A stretch of DNA of 43,898 nt from Methanoregula sp. Its GTDB lineage: Archaea; Halobacteriota; Methanomicrobia; Methanomicrobiales; Methanospirillaceae. The notes under the pieces were generated by a model. It was given only the letters and a program-made list of their open reading frames with translations. It was not told the DNA's origin and ran no database searches. The stretch lies in contig JAJRCF010000023.1 in assembly GCA_028679075.1 (NCBI GenBank), positions 1 to 43,898 on the forward strand, written 5' to 3'. Positions 1-7,938 of the stretch are shown piece after piece (within the stretch, counting starts at the first letter, position 1; every line of letters begins with the position of its first letter). The position numbers were made by a program, and so were the translations under genes.

Positions 1-56
1 CAGCGGAATCATCATTTCGGGCTGGGATAGGGAGACGTTTGCCGGGCATCCTGTAA

Positions 57-1223
57 TCACCAGGTCACGCTCTGTGCATTGCCCATGAAATAGACACTAC
101 CCGTATTGGGATCATATTCCAGTACGAATAATCCGATACCGACAGGCCTGATTTTCTGGATGACAACCGTATTGGTACTTATGCCATCAATTTTTATTGA
201 CCCGTTGACAACGAGTCCCGTATAGTAGCCTCCCTGGGTGGTCCGCAGGGTCAGCGTTGATCCTACATCGTTATAGCCGGTGATCCAGGTATGATATAAT
301 CTCGTGGAAGAAGTATTTGACCAGAGTCCGGTACTCTTATGTCTCCAGTACACACCCACACTATTGGAATCCGGGGCGGTAAATTCCCAGATCTGGTTAC
401 CAATCCCGAAGATCTTCCATGTCCCCGGATTGCTTTTTCTCTGTGTGACGAGAAGAGTATCGCCAATTCCAAGATTTTGTGGGGTTGTAGTATCATACGC
501 GATGGTCGATCCCGAACCGGTGATATTGAGCAGGAGATAGGTGTTTTGATCGATAGTTGCCTTACCATCACGGTAGAAATTTATCGAGTTTGCCCCCACA
601 GCAGTCGCAATGACCGGTCCGACCGTTGACGGGGACTGGTTTATCGCAGCGCCGATCACGGATACATTGCTCAGGACCGCACCAAGCACTGCCTGGGGAT
701 CCGAACCATTGATACAGATGGCAGGAACTGACGTAGTCCTGACGATTATGTCCGGGGCAACCTTTCCGGAAGGTACCGACACGTTGGCAGACGCAGAACC
801 AATCACCGAGGATCCCGTTCCCGTCTGGTTGTAGACAAGGTAAATGCGCTGCGGGGCCTCCCCGGTGGAGAGGGGGACCAGCAGGTTCTTCCCGAGCGAC
901 CACTGGTTCCCGCCGCCGGCAACCGAATATGACTTCAGATTCCCGTCGACATAAACGGAGAAACTGCCAGACGCGAGGGTGTCACCGCCATTGTGCGTGA
1001 GGTACAGGGTCGGGGGAACATGGTTGTCGGTGCCGACCATGAAGTTGACATTCGGGACCTTCTCCGGCGTGGATTGCGAGAAAAGGGCTACTGCGACAAC
1101 CGCCACCGCGGCGACAACGAGGCCGACCAGCAGGACCGCCCCGATCACTTCGGAGACCCCTGCGGTACTATCATATCCGGGATGATGCCGAATCTCCGGA
1201 CCTGCTGCTCTCCGGGATGTCAT
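57..1223 (-). CDS. Type IV pilin-like protein (DUF1628 N-terminal domain)
   Basis: This is a 388-residue secreted or surface protein. Residues about 20-48 hold a class III-type signal: a short polar leader, then GVSEVIGAVLLVGLV and a run of Val/Ala. That matches archaeal pilin N-termini processed by the prepilin peptidase, with cleavage likely just before VSEVIG. The remaining ~340 residues are rich in Ser, Thr, Gly and Asn with several N-x-S/T sequons, as expected for an exposed, glycosylated beta-rich domain. Its start overlaps the stop of the upstream pilin-like gene by 4 bases (ATGA), so the two are probably translated together. At this length it could be a minor pilin, an adhesin or a surface-layer-associated protein. 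The family call rests on the N-terminus; the role is inferred. Confidence 0.8.
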   Translation of the reverse strand: MTSRRAAGPEIRHHPGYDSTAGVSEVIGAVLLVGLVVAAVAVVAVALFSQSTPEKVPNVNFMVGTDNHVPPTLYLTHNGGDTLASGSFSVYVDGNLKSYSVAGGGNQWSLGKNLLVPLSTGEAPQRIYLVYNQTGTGSSVIGSASANVSVPSGKVAPDIIVRTTSVPAICINGSDPQAVLGAVLSNVSVIGAAINQSPSTVGPVIATAVGANSINFYRDGKATIDQNTYLLLNITGSGSTIAYDTTTPQNLGIGDTLLVTQRKSNPGTWKIFGIGNQIWEFTAPDSNSVGVYWRHKSTGLWSNTSSTRLYHTWITGYNDVGSTLTLRTTQGGYYTGLVVNGSIKIDGISTNTVVIQKIRPVGIGLFVLEYDPNTGSVYFMGNAQSVTW

Positions 1224-2167
1224 GATATTCCCGAGGCGATATTGTTGAGGGTCACGACATAATCGACCGTCTGCAGGGTCAGGTAGACGTCAGGGTTTGA
1301 GGGGGATGTGTAGGGCCCGTTGATCAGCATGAACGCCTTCCCGCGTTTTGTCACAGGGTCCTCGACAACATTGAACGAATACCATGAACTATCGGTGATG
1401 TTGCCCCGGATCCGTGTCTCGTTCAGCACGCCCATCCAGGTCAATGCCGTTGGTTTATCGGCAACATCGACCGAGATGTTCACCCAGGTATCCGGCTGGA
1501 GAGTGGCGATCCGTGTCGGGGTCCGTACCTGCGAATCGACCCGGACCGGGCCCTTGCCACCGATCGAACTCCCGCCCAGTACCCGGATCGGGACAAGGTT
1601 CACGGCAGCCACATCGACCGTCCCGTTGTTTGCCTTTGCAATGGTGAAAGAAGGGGAGACACGGCAGACCGAGCCGTTATCCTGCGAGAGGAATATCCCG
1701 CCGGTCTGGTAATAGTACCGCTGCTGGATCCAGTAATTGTTCATGGACTGGTATTCCAGGGTGCTCAGGTTGACCACCGTTGCCGTTGTTGCGGAACTGC
1801 TGTTGACGGTCAGGGTATCCCCGCCATCATTTACGGCAAGAGTAGCCGAAGAGGCGATGGGATTGAGCATCGGGATAAAGAGACCACCGGACTGGGAGTT
1901 CCCCCCGCCGGTACCGAGATTGAAGGTCGTGGAGAGCGTGACGCCGGACTGGTTGTTGATCCAGAGAGAGTCAAGGCTCATCTTGTAATCCGTGAACCGG
2001 TCCTTGACTGCATTCATCTGGGTGATCTCCCCTTCCCGCCCGTTTACCGGGACGACATAGATCGCCCAGACGGAAAATGCGGCAACAACCAGGCCGAGAA
2101 GCAGCACAAACCCGATCACTTCAGACAGGGCATAATCCCCGTTCAGCCCCGTAGCACCGTCTCTCAT
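1220..2167 (-). CDS. Type IV pilin-like protein (DUF1628 N-terminal domain), first gene of the pair
   Basis: This 315-residue protein has a pilin-type N-terminus: a 14-residue leader, then LSEVIGFVLLLGLVVAAF and a further hydrophobic stretch to about residue 33. Cleavage by the archaeal prepilin peptidase is expected before LSEVIG. The C-terminal ~280 residues are Ser/Thr/Asn-rich, with many N-x-S/T sites. The ATG at 2165-2167 is preceded within about 30 bases by an AT-rich TATA-like stretch and a short dyad. The downstream pilin-like gene starts inside its stop codon. Together they look like a two-gene operon for a surface filament or adhesin. No prepilin peptidase or assembly ATPase is in the window, so assembly would depend on genes elsewhere. 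Confidence 0.8.
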   Translation of the reverse strand: MRDGATGLNGDYALSEVIGFVLLLGLVVAAFSVWAIYVVPVNGREGEITQMNAVKDRFTDYKMSLDSLWINNQSGVTLSTTFNLGTGGGNSQSGGLFIPMLNPIASSATLAVNDGGDTLTVNSSSATTATVVNLSTLEYQSMNNYWIQQRYYYQTGGIFLSQDNGSVCRVSPSFTIAKANNGTVDVAAVNLVPIRVLGGSSIGGKGPVRVDSQVRTPTRIATLQPDTWVNISVDVADKPTALTWMGVLNETRIRGNITDSSWYSFNVVEDPVTKRGKAFMLINGPYTSPSNPDVYLTLQTVDYVVTLNNIASGIS

Positions 2168-2182
2168 AATCTAATAACCCGT

Positions 2183-2194
2183 GTATGGTCATAC
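2183..2194. promoter_or_regulatory. Short perfect dyad upstream of the pilin pair
   Basis: GTATGGTCATAC reads as GTATG-N2-CATAC on both strands and lies 16-27 bases upstream of the first pilin-like start, next to an AT-rich TATA-like stretch (about 2195-2205). That position suits a repressor site or chance symmetry. No known regulator is assigned. Confidence 0.25.
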
Positions 2195-2294
2195 CATAAA
2201 GGTTTTTAGGAACCGGTATATCGTGAAAGCCAGAAGAGGGAAAATCAGTGCGCAGGAAAAGACACGGACACCATACGTACCGGCTTTTCCGGGC

Positions 2295-2318
2295 TGCGGG
2301 GGTCGGGCGGTGTACTTC
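2295..2318 (+). repeat. 24-bp repeat, copy 1
   Basis: The unit begins TGCGGGGGTCGGG and ends GTGTACTTC. Copy 1 is on the plus strand and shares two further bases (CG) with copy 3 at its 3' side. All three copies are identical over 24 bases. The repeat is G-rich in its first half. Confidence 0.9.
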
Positions 2319-2425
2319 CGCATGGCAGGGGTGTGCACGGCATTTCTGAAATTACCCGACTGCTTCGAGGAAAATTCCCCCAAAATCCGCATTCCCAAAA
2401 GGCACAGGATTGGTCCGGAAAACAA

Positions 2426-2449
2426 GAAGTACACCGCCCGACCCCCGCA
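2426..2449 (-). repeat. 24-bp repeat, copy 2 (inverted)
   Basis: This is an exact reverse complement of copies 1 and 3. It can pair with copy 1 (loop of 107 bases) or with copy 3 (loop of 75 bases), which gives two mutually exclusive long stems in any transcript covering the region. Confidence 0.9.
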
Positions 2450-2524
2450 CACATCCATCGCGATTCTGTAAAAAACCTGCCATTTTCCCGTCGTAAAGAT
2501 GTGCCGGGAAGGGGTCCTGCCCGG

Positions 2525-2548
2525 TGCGGGGGTCGGGCGGTGTACTTC
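2525..2548 (+). repeat. 24-bp repeat, copy 3
   Basis: Exact copy of the 24-bp unit in the same orientation as copy 1, starting 230 bases after it. It lies about 135 bases upstream of the radical SAM gene start. Confidence 0.9.
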
Positions 2549-2682
2549 CGAACGTGAGAAACGTCCCGGTATTTCCAGACATTGCATGGCTGGCAGAAGA
2601 AGAGTTTTGAATCACACGCACCAAATAGTATGATCGCTTTTCACAACCGGACCCTTCCGGTCAGCAAACAGGTGCACATACA

Positions 2683-3675
2683 ATGACACTCTCCAAAGGC
2701 TGCGTGCTCTGCAACCAGGGCGCAAAGATGGTGCTCTTTGTTACGGGACGCTGCCACCGCTCCTGCTGGTACTGCCCCCTCTCATCGGAGCGGAAGGGAA
2801 CGGACACGGTCTATGCCAACGAGGTGCCCGTCGATGTCCCGTCCCAGATCATCGAGGTGGCGGAGATGATGAGCGCACTCGGGACCGGTGTGACGGGAGG
2901 CGAACCGCTCCTCTGCCTCGACAAGGTGACGGAATACTGCCGGATGCTCAAGGAGCACTTCGGGAACGAGCACCAGATCCACCTGTACACCGCAAAGGCA
3001 CCGACGGACAACGAACTGGAGCAGATGAAGGGGCTCGTGGACGAGATCCGGCTCCACCCGCCGCGTGAGTGCTGGGATACGGTCCTTGATACGGGCTATA
3101 TCCGGTCCGCAAAGAGGGCCCGGGAGATGGGCTTTGACATCGGCATCGAAGTGCCGGCACTGCCGGGGCTCGAACTGCTAATCCCGGCGCTCCCGCACCT
3201 TGACTTCCTCAACATCAACGAGCTTGAATGGGGCGAGACCAATGCATACCAGATGCGGGAGCGGGGCTATGAACTCGCCGACGAACTGCACAATGCAATT
3301 GACGGGGCAAAAGGGTGGGCGGAGGAGTTGTGCCGGCATGACAAGGTGCACTGGTGCTCCTCGGGCTTCAAGGACTCCGTCCAGCTCCGTGAGCGGCTGA
3401 AGCGGATCGCACAGAACACCGCCCGGCCGTTCGATGAGATCACGGGCGACGGGACCATCGTATACGGAGTCCTTGAACCTGAACCGGAACAAAAAGAGGC
3501 GATCGCCCGGTTCTGCCGTGAACGGCTGGAACCGGAGAGTTTCGAAGAGCATAGCGACCGTATCGAGATGGCCTGGTGGCTCCTCGAGAAGTATGCCGAT
3601 GAACTGCAGGGGAAAAAGTACGTGATCGAGCGTTACCCTCACGGCGGCATGGTCGTGGAGATGACCCCGGTATGA
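2683..3675 (+). CDS. Radical SAM protein of unknown substrate
   Basis: This 330-residue protein has a radical S-adenosylmethionine motif, CHRSCWYC (C-x3-C-x2-C, residues about 24-31), that would bind a 4Fe-4S cluster. A glycine-rich SAM-contact segment, TGGEP, follows near residue 72. Two further cysteines occur in the N-terminal CVLCNQG stretch. The overall look is that of archaeal proteins related to pyruvate formate-lyase activating enzyme. The ATG at 2683 follows an AGGTG ribosome-binding site. Its stop overlaps the next start by four bases (ATGA), so it is co-translated with a cis-prenyltransferase. That pairing hints at a link to polyprenyl or lipid-carrier metabolism, but the reaction is unknown. 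Confidence 0.85.
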   Translation: MTLSKGCVLCNQGAKMVLFVTGRCHRSCWYCPLSSERKGTDTVYANEVPVDVPSQIIEVAEMMSALGTGVTGGEPLLCLDKVTEYCRMLKEHFGNEHQIHLYTAKAPTDNELEQMKGLVDEIRLHPPRECWDTVLDTGYIRSAKRAREMGFDIGIEVPALPGLELLIPALPHLDFLNINELEWGETNAYQMRERGYELADELHNAIDGAKGWAEELCRHDKVHWCSSGFKDSVQLRERLKRIAQNTARPFDEITGDGTIVYGVLEPEPEQKEAIARFCRERLEPESFEEHSDRIEMAWWLLEKYADELQGKKYVIERYPHGGMVVEMTPV

Positions 3676-4439
3676 CCTTGCGCGACCTCATCGATCCGTT
3701 CTACGAGGGGCACCTCAGGCGGCAGTGCAGGCATATCCCCAACCATATCGCGATCATCATGGACGGGAACCGCCGGTACGCCAGGATGCTCGGGCTCGAT
3801 ACTGCCGACGGCCACCGCGCCGGTGCCGACAAGACAGAACAGGTGCTGGACTGGGCGCAGGAACTGGGCATCCGCCATATCACGCTCTACTCGTTCTCGA
3901 CAGAGAACTTCTCCCGGAAAGATGATGAAGTGGGGTATCTCTTTTCCATGTTCAAGGAGAAGTTCATCGGCGTACTCACCGATGAACGGGTAAACCGGTA
4001 CAAGATCCGCGTCCAGATGGTCGGGGACCCCTCAATGCTCCCGGAAGACCTCCGGCAGGCGGTCCGTGACGCTGAGGAGGCAACAAAAGACCATACCGGT
4101 TTCCACCTCAATATTGCGCTCGCCTATGGCGGAAGGAACGAGATCGTCCTTGCTGCACGGCAGATCCTCGAAGAAGTCCGGAAGACCGGCACCGATCCGG
4201 AGAAGATCGATGTCCGCATGGTCGAAGAGCACCTCCACCAGGGAAAGGGGATCCCTCCCGTGGACCTGATCATCAGGACCGGCAATGAATGCCGCACCTC
4301 GAACTTCCTGCCGTGGCTTGCCAACGGGCATGAGTCGGCCGTCTATTTCTGTGCCCCGTACTGGCCGCTCTTCCGGAAGATCGACCTCCTGCGTGCCATC
4401 CGCACCTATGACCAGAGGATGGCCGCAAAGACCCCGTGA
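3672..4439 (+). CDS. uppS: Cis-prenyltransferase (undecaprenyl diphosphate synthase family), catalytic-type subunit
   Basis: This 255-residue enzyme adds isopentenyl units in cis to an allylic diphosphate to make the long polyprenyl carrier used in archaeal glycosylation. The catalytic loop is intact: HIAIIMDGNRRYAR, with the catalytic Asp at residue 31. It is followed by GHRAGADK, the LYSFSTENF motif, LAYGGRNEI and DLIIRTGNECRTSNF. The C-terminus ends in RTYDQRMAAKTP and lacks the R-x-F/L-G tail that single-subunit enzymes use to bind diphosphate. The second, degenerate family member at 5226-5855 has exactly that tail, so the two may form a heteromer. The gene is translationally coupled to the radical SAM gene. 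Confidence 0.9.
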   Translation: MTLRDLIDPFYEGHLRRQCRHIPNHIAIIMDGNRRYARMLGLDTADGHRAGADKTEQVLDWAQELGIRHITLYSFSTENFSRKDDEVGYLFSMFKEKFIGVLTDERVNRYKIRVQMVGDPSMLPEDLRQAVRDAEEATKDHTGFHLNIALAYGGRNEIVLAARQILEEVRKTGTDPEKIDVRMVEEHLHQGKGIPPVDLIIRTGNECRTSNFLPWLANGHESAVYFCAPYWPLFRKIDLLRAIRTYDQRMAAKTP

Positions 4440-4513
4440 GTCACTTCCAGGGTACCCGTTGCCCGATCGCGTACTATATTTCTCTTGAACAACAGATCAA
4501 CAACTGACCGTTT

Positions 4514-5221
4514 ATGACGATAAGGAAGGGACAGGGTGAGAAATGGCGCCAGACCACCGTGGTCCTGAGGGAGGACATTCTCACAAAAGCGCAATCAGCA
4601 GGTATTGACATCAATGACCTCTGCAACCGGGCGCTGGCGGATGCCACCGGAATCCGTTATGTCGTCCCGGGTAAACCTGGCGCCGGATTCCCGTCAACAC
4701 CCGTTATCATCGTACGCGACGGGGCTCATGCTGAGGGGGCTGCCATCCCCCCGGGCACCTCACCGGAGGGTATTCACCCGGTCATAAACGCCGATGACCC
4801 CCGGGCGGCCACCACGGTAAAGCAGGTGCCAAGGTTACCGGTACAAAAAGCGCCTGCAGCGTTACCGGGAAGAGTCTCTTCCCCGGAAAAACCACAGGAG
4901 AAAGCCCCCGTTGTGCCGGACGTCCCCGTTCCTGTTCCCCCAAAGGAAAAACCGGTAAAACCGGAGACCGGGCCAAAGAAAAAAGCAAAGGGCACCCCGA
5001 TTAAAAAATTCATGGCAGACTGCATTGTCCGTGAGGATACCGAAGACTGCCACGTGACAAAAGATCTCCTGTACCGGGCCTTCACCCGGTGGTGCCGGGA
5101 ACACCGGATCGCCCCGGTTCCCGACCGGAGGGCCGTCACCGTTGCCCTCAAGAACCAGTTCGCCATGACGGAGAAGATAATCGGGGGAGAACCGTCCTGG
5201 ACGAACCTCCGCCTCAAATAG
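4514..5221 (+). CDS. Putative DNA-binding protein: CcdA-like N-terminus, Pro-rich linker, D5-type winged helix C-terminus
   Basis: The 235 residues have three parts. Residues about 1-50 (TTVVLREDILTKAQSAGI, then a DLCNRAL-type helix) resemble the DNA-binding part of CcdA-type antitoxins. Residues about 55-155 are low-complexity, rich in Pro, Lys, Val and Ala, and probably disordered. Residues about 160-235 contain IKKFMADCIVREDTED, then LLYRAFTRWCREH and a basic end. This is like the winged-helix domain at the C-terminus of phage, plasmid and poxvirus D5 primase-helicases, without any primase or ATPase. No toxin gene is adjacent. A TATA-like box (near 4470-4480) suggests its own promoter. The domain calls come from pattern recognition; function is unknown, and a chromatin or transcription role is possible. 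Confidence 0.6.
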   Translation: MTIRKGQGEKWRQTTVVLREDILTKAQSAGIDINDLCNRALADATGIRYVVPGKPGAGFPSTPVIIVRDGAHAEGAAIPPGTSPEGIHPVINADDPRAATTVKQVPRLPVQKAPAALPGRVSSPEKPQEKAPVVPDVPVPVPPKEKPVKPETGPKKKAKGTPIKKFMADCIVREDTEDCHVTKDLLYRAFTRWCREHRIAPVPDRRAVTVALKNQFAMTEKIIGGEPSWTNLRLK

Positions 5222-5225
5222 GACG

Positions 5226-5855
5226 TTATTTCCCGAAACGCCGTATCCGCGACTGGTAATCGCGCAGCACCCGCAGGAAGTCGACTTTCCGGAAGAGCGG
5301 CCAGTTCACGTCGGAGAAGAAGAGTTCCGAATAGACCGACTGCCAGATCAGGAAGTCGGTGAGGTGGTCCCCCCCGCTCTTGATCACCATGTCCGGTATG
5401 TACTGGAAGGTCAGGCAGGACTCGATCAGTTTCTCGTCAACGGCTTCGGGGTCAACGCGGTCACGTGCCATCTTCCGGATGCACGCGGTGATCTCTTCCC
5501 TCCCGCTCTTTCCAATCGCGACAATCACCTCCATTCCCTTGCCGGAGCACTCCTCGCGGTCCCCGACGTGCAGGCTGAGCCGGGCGATCGTGCTGATCTT
5601 CCGGATCGCCGGGAGGAACGGTTCGAGGTTCTCCGGTGCCGAAGTCGCGATATGGAACATGAGGCCGTGTATGCCGGAGAGGGGGGGAGACCGCTGCCGC
5701 GAGACATACGCATTGATCGCATTGCACCAGGACGTGACCTGATAGAGCGAGTCCGGTGCGTCTGCAAGGTCCTGTCCGCTGATCATGAAACAGACCTGTG
5801 CAGGGAGTTCTGCAATCTGCCGCTTGAGCAGCTGTGCATAGAGCCAGTAGATCAT
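5226..5855 (-). CDS. Degenerate cis-prenyltransferase paralogue, likely non-catalytic partner subunit
   Basis: This 209-residue protein is recognisable as cis-prenyltransferase from its C-terminal half: DMVIKSGGDHLTDFLIWQSV, ELFFSDVNWPLFRKVDFLR, then a final IRRFGK. The N-terminal catalytic loop is gone: where the family has MDGNRR it reads MISGQDLAD, so the catalytic Asp and the following Asn/Arg are missing. It is also shorter than the usual ~230-255 residues. The ending R-F-G-K resembles the R-x-G-K tail of the eukaryotic NgBR/Nus1 accessory subunit. The intact enzyme nearby (3672-4439) lacks that tail. I infer a two-subunit enzyme. The gene is convergent with 4514-5221 and has a GGGTG ribosome-binding site. 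It would act at the membrane in polyprenyl carrier synthesis. Confidence 0.75.
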   Translation of the reverse strand: MIYWLYAQLLKRQIAELPAQVCFMISGQDLADAPDSLYQVTSWCNAINAYVSRQRSPPLSGIHGLMFHIATSAPENLEPFLPAIRKISTIARLSLHVGDREECSGKGMEVIVAIGKSGREEITACIRKMARDRVDPEAVDEKLIESCLTFQYIPDMVIKSGGDHLTDFLIWQSVYSELFFSDVNWPLFRKVDFLRVLRDYQSRIRRFGK

Positions 5856-5937
5856 TCTTCACCCACTATTGACGGTTTAAGGTAAATATCCTTGAGGGTG
5901 GGGTGTTCCCCCCACTACCTGTCCGTAGTGCCGCCCT

Positions 5938-5961
5938 ATCTGGTCACATATCTGGTCACAT
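5938..5961. repeat. 12-bp tandem duplication across the feoB stop codon
   Basis: ATCTGGTCACAT occurs twice in direct tandem (5938-5949 and 5950-5961). On the feoB strand this duplicates the last sense codon, the stop codon and the next six bases, so the message reads ATG TGA CCA GAT twice. It leaves the protein unchanged. A similar 12-bp duplication covers the stop of the RPA gene at 40121-40144. Confidence 0.85.
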
Positions 5962-7938
5962 GAAGGGACTGAGCACCCGGAATACAACCGCCCCAAGCGC
6001 GATCGCAAGGCCGGTCTCAAGTGCCGAGATGGCGAGCGCCTTCTTCCAGCCGAACTCCTTTGCAAGGGCGAGGATGGTGGAGAGGCAGGGGACATACAGC
6101 ATCGTTACGAGCGCAAAGACGATCAGCTGCACGGGGGAAAGGACCGTTGAGAAGACGGTGGTGCCGAAGAGTGCTGCAAGGGCAAGGATCGTCATCTCTT
6201 TCCGGATGATGCCAAAGACGAACACCACCCCGGTCATGACCGGGAGGCCGAGGAGGAGCACGGTGATCGGGGAGAGGGCGGTATTGATGGGTTCAAGGAA
6301 CCCCATGGCGTACGCGGCGGTGATCACGATACTGCCGATGAGGTATGAGGGGAGCACGATCCCGATGAGCGAGCGGGTCCGCTGCCAGGTCTGCCCGATC
6401 ACGCCCGGGATATGCGGGATGTGGTAATCCGGCATCTCCATGATCATGCCGACAGATTCTCCGGGCAGGAGCCGGAATGCGAGCCTCCCGAGGATGACGA
6501 TCAGGACGAAGTCGAGGAGGTAGAGGGCCAGTGCCCACCAGATGTTCACGAACGCTGCAACAACACCGAGGATCACGATCGTCCGGGCCGAGCAGGGCAC
6601 GAGCGTGACAAGGAATGCGGCAAGGAACTTCTGTTTGGGGGACTCAATGATCCGGCACGAGAGGCAGGCCGGGACCGTGCAGCCGAACCCAAGCACGAGC
6701 GGGATGATCGCCTTGCCGTGCAGCCCCATCTTGTGCATGCCCCGGTCGAGCATTAAGGAGAAACGGGTGAGAAATCCCGAGTCCTCGATCAGCGCGAGGA
6801 TGAGGTAAAACGGGATCACGTACGGGATGATGAGCGTGAGTGCGGCGACGAGGCCGGTCCATGCACCGTTGAAGACAATATCCACGGCAGTGCCCTTGAT
6901 CAATGGATTGAGAGGCGCAATACCGGAGAGGAATGCCGTGAGGATCTCTGAGATCCATGCACCGATGATGAATGTCCAGACCAGCAGTCCCCCGATCATG
7001 AGGGCAAGGAGGATATACCCGAGCACCGGGTGGAGGGCGATGCGGTCGATCCGTTCCGTGAGCGGGACCTCATTGTCCCCGGGCGGTCGTATGGTCATCA
7101 CTTCGGCAACCAGCCGTTCAGACGCATGGTACCGCTCGGCGCTCATGACGGTGGCCGCAGGTTCACCGTGGATCTTCTCCAGTTCCCGGGCGAACTCACC
7201 GGCAGCGGCAACGGCATCAGGCGCCAGTTTCCGTGCTTCCCAGACCGCGTCGGAATCGCCTTCGAGCAGCTTGATCGCGGTCCAGCGGGGAGGATAGCCT
7301 CCCGCGCCATCAGGGAGCAGTTTTACGACCCGGGAGATCCGGTCTTCCACTTCCTTCCCGTAGGAGATGAGATGGGGGTGTAGCCGGGACCGGACAGCCC
7401 CGATGATCGCATCGGAGAGCTCGGCGATTCCCTTCCCCTGGATCGCCACGGTAGGGATGACGGGTATCCCGAGCAGGCCTGCAAGCCTGGCAAAATCGAT
7501 GACTATGCCTTTCTGTGCGGCCAGGTCCATCTGGTTCACGGCAAGGATGAGCGGGCTCTCCAGTTCCATGAGCTGGAGCGTGAAGAAGAGGTTCCGTTCC
7601 AGTGCGGAGGCATCGACAATGTTCACGACAACGTCAGGGTGGTCGTGGGCAATGAACTCGCGGGAGATCTGCTCTTCGGTCGAGAGGGCCGTGATCGAGT
7701 AGATGCCCGGGAGGTCGATCACCCGGATCCGCTGGCCGCGGTACTGGAGGAGGCCCTCGGCCCGCTCAACGGTCTTGCCCGGCCAGTTGCCGATCTCCTG
7801 GTCAACACCGGTGAGCTGGTTGAACGTGGCGCTCTTGCCAACGTTTGCATTACCGGCAAGGGCGACTACGTATTCATCTTTACCGGGAGACGGAAGGGGG
7901 AGGGGGCCGCACCGGGTACAGTCAGGGCATCCGCTCAT
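5956..7938 (-). CDS. feoB: Ferrous iron transporter FeoB
   Basis: This ~660-residue inner-membrane protein imports Fe(II). The N-terminal G domain has the G1 loop GNANVGKS (residues about 29-36), the GNWPGKTVE switch I region and DLPGIYSI (G3). The C-terminal half contains about ten hydrophobic segments with Gate motifs such as LGFGCTVPA and [10 protein letters not shown] short Cys cluster, CPDCTRC (residues 4-10), precedes the G domain. I chose the ATG at 7936-7938 because it overlaps the regulator's stop (ATGA) and has a GGGAG ribosome-binding site. An in-frame start six codons upstream is less likely. It is the second gene of an operon whose first gene is a DtxR-FeoA fusion, so iron is expected to repress it. 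Confidence 0.95.
   Translation of the reverse strand: MSGCPDCTRCGPLPLPSPGKDEYVVALAGNANVGKSATFNQLTGVDQEIGNWPGKTVERAEGLLQYRGQRIRVIDLPGIYSITALSTEEQISREFIAHDHPDVVVNIVDASALERNLFFTLQLMELESPLILAVNQMDLAAQKGIVIDFARLAGLLGIPVIPTVAIQGKGIAELSDAIIGAVRSRLHPHLISYGKEVEDRISRVVKLLPDGAGGYPPRWTAIKLLEGDSDAVWEARKLAPDAVAAAGEFARELEKIHGEPAATVMSAERYHASERLVAEVMTIRPPGDNEVPLTERIDRIALHPVLGYILLALMIGGLLVWTFIIGAWISEILTAFLSGIAPLNPLIKGTAVDIVFNGAWTGLVAALTLIIPYVIPFYLILALIEDSGFLTRFSLMLDRGMHKMGLHGKAIIPLVLGFGCTVPACLSCRIIESPKQKFLAAFLVTLVPCSARTIVILGVVAAFVNIWWALALYLLDFVLIVILGRLAFRLLPGESVGMIMEMPDYHIPHIPGVIGQTWQRTRSLIGIVLPSYLIGSIVITAAYAMGFLEPINTALSPITVLLLGLPVMTGVVFVFGIIRKEMTILALAALFGTTVFSTVLSPVQLIVFALVTMLYVPCLSTILALAKEFGWKKALAISALETGLAIALGAVVFRVLSPFM

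Larger units (their letters stand above)
2168..2682. other. Gene-free 515-base region between the pilin pair and the radical SAM operon
   Basis: No convincing coding frame is present. Short open frames here exist only because the 24-bp repeat is open in several frames and encodes the same few residues each time. The stretch holds the leftward pilin promoter region at its left end, three copies of a 24-bp repeat in the middle, and a rightward promoter with an AT-rich box near 2620-2632 and an AGGTG ribosome-binding site just before 2683. It could host a small RNA or a mobile or regulatory repeat. Confidence 0.6.

Noticed and set aside
2295-2548. A CRISPR array
   Set aside because: Only three repeats, one inverted, with unequal spacing (107 and 75 bases) and no cas genes.
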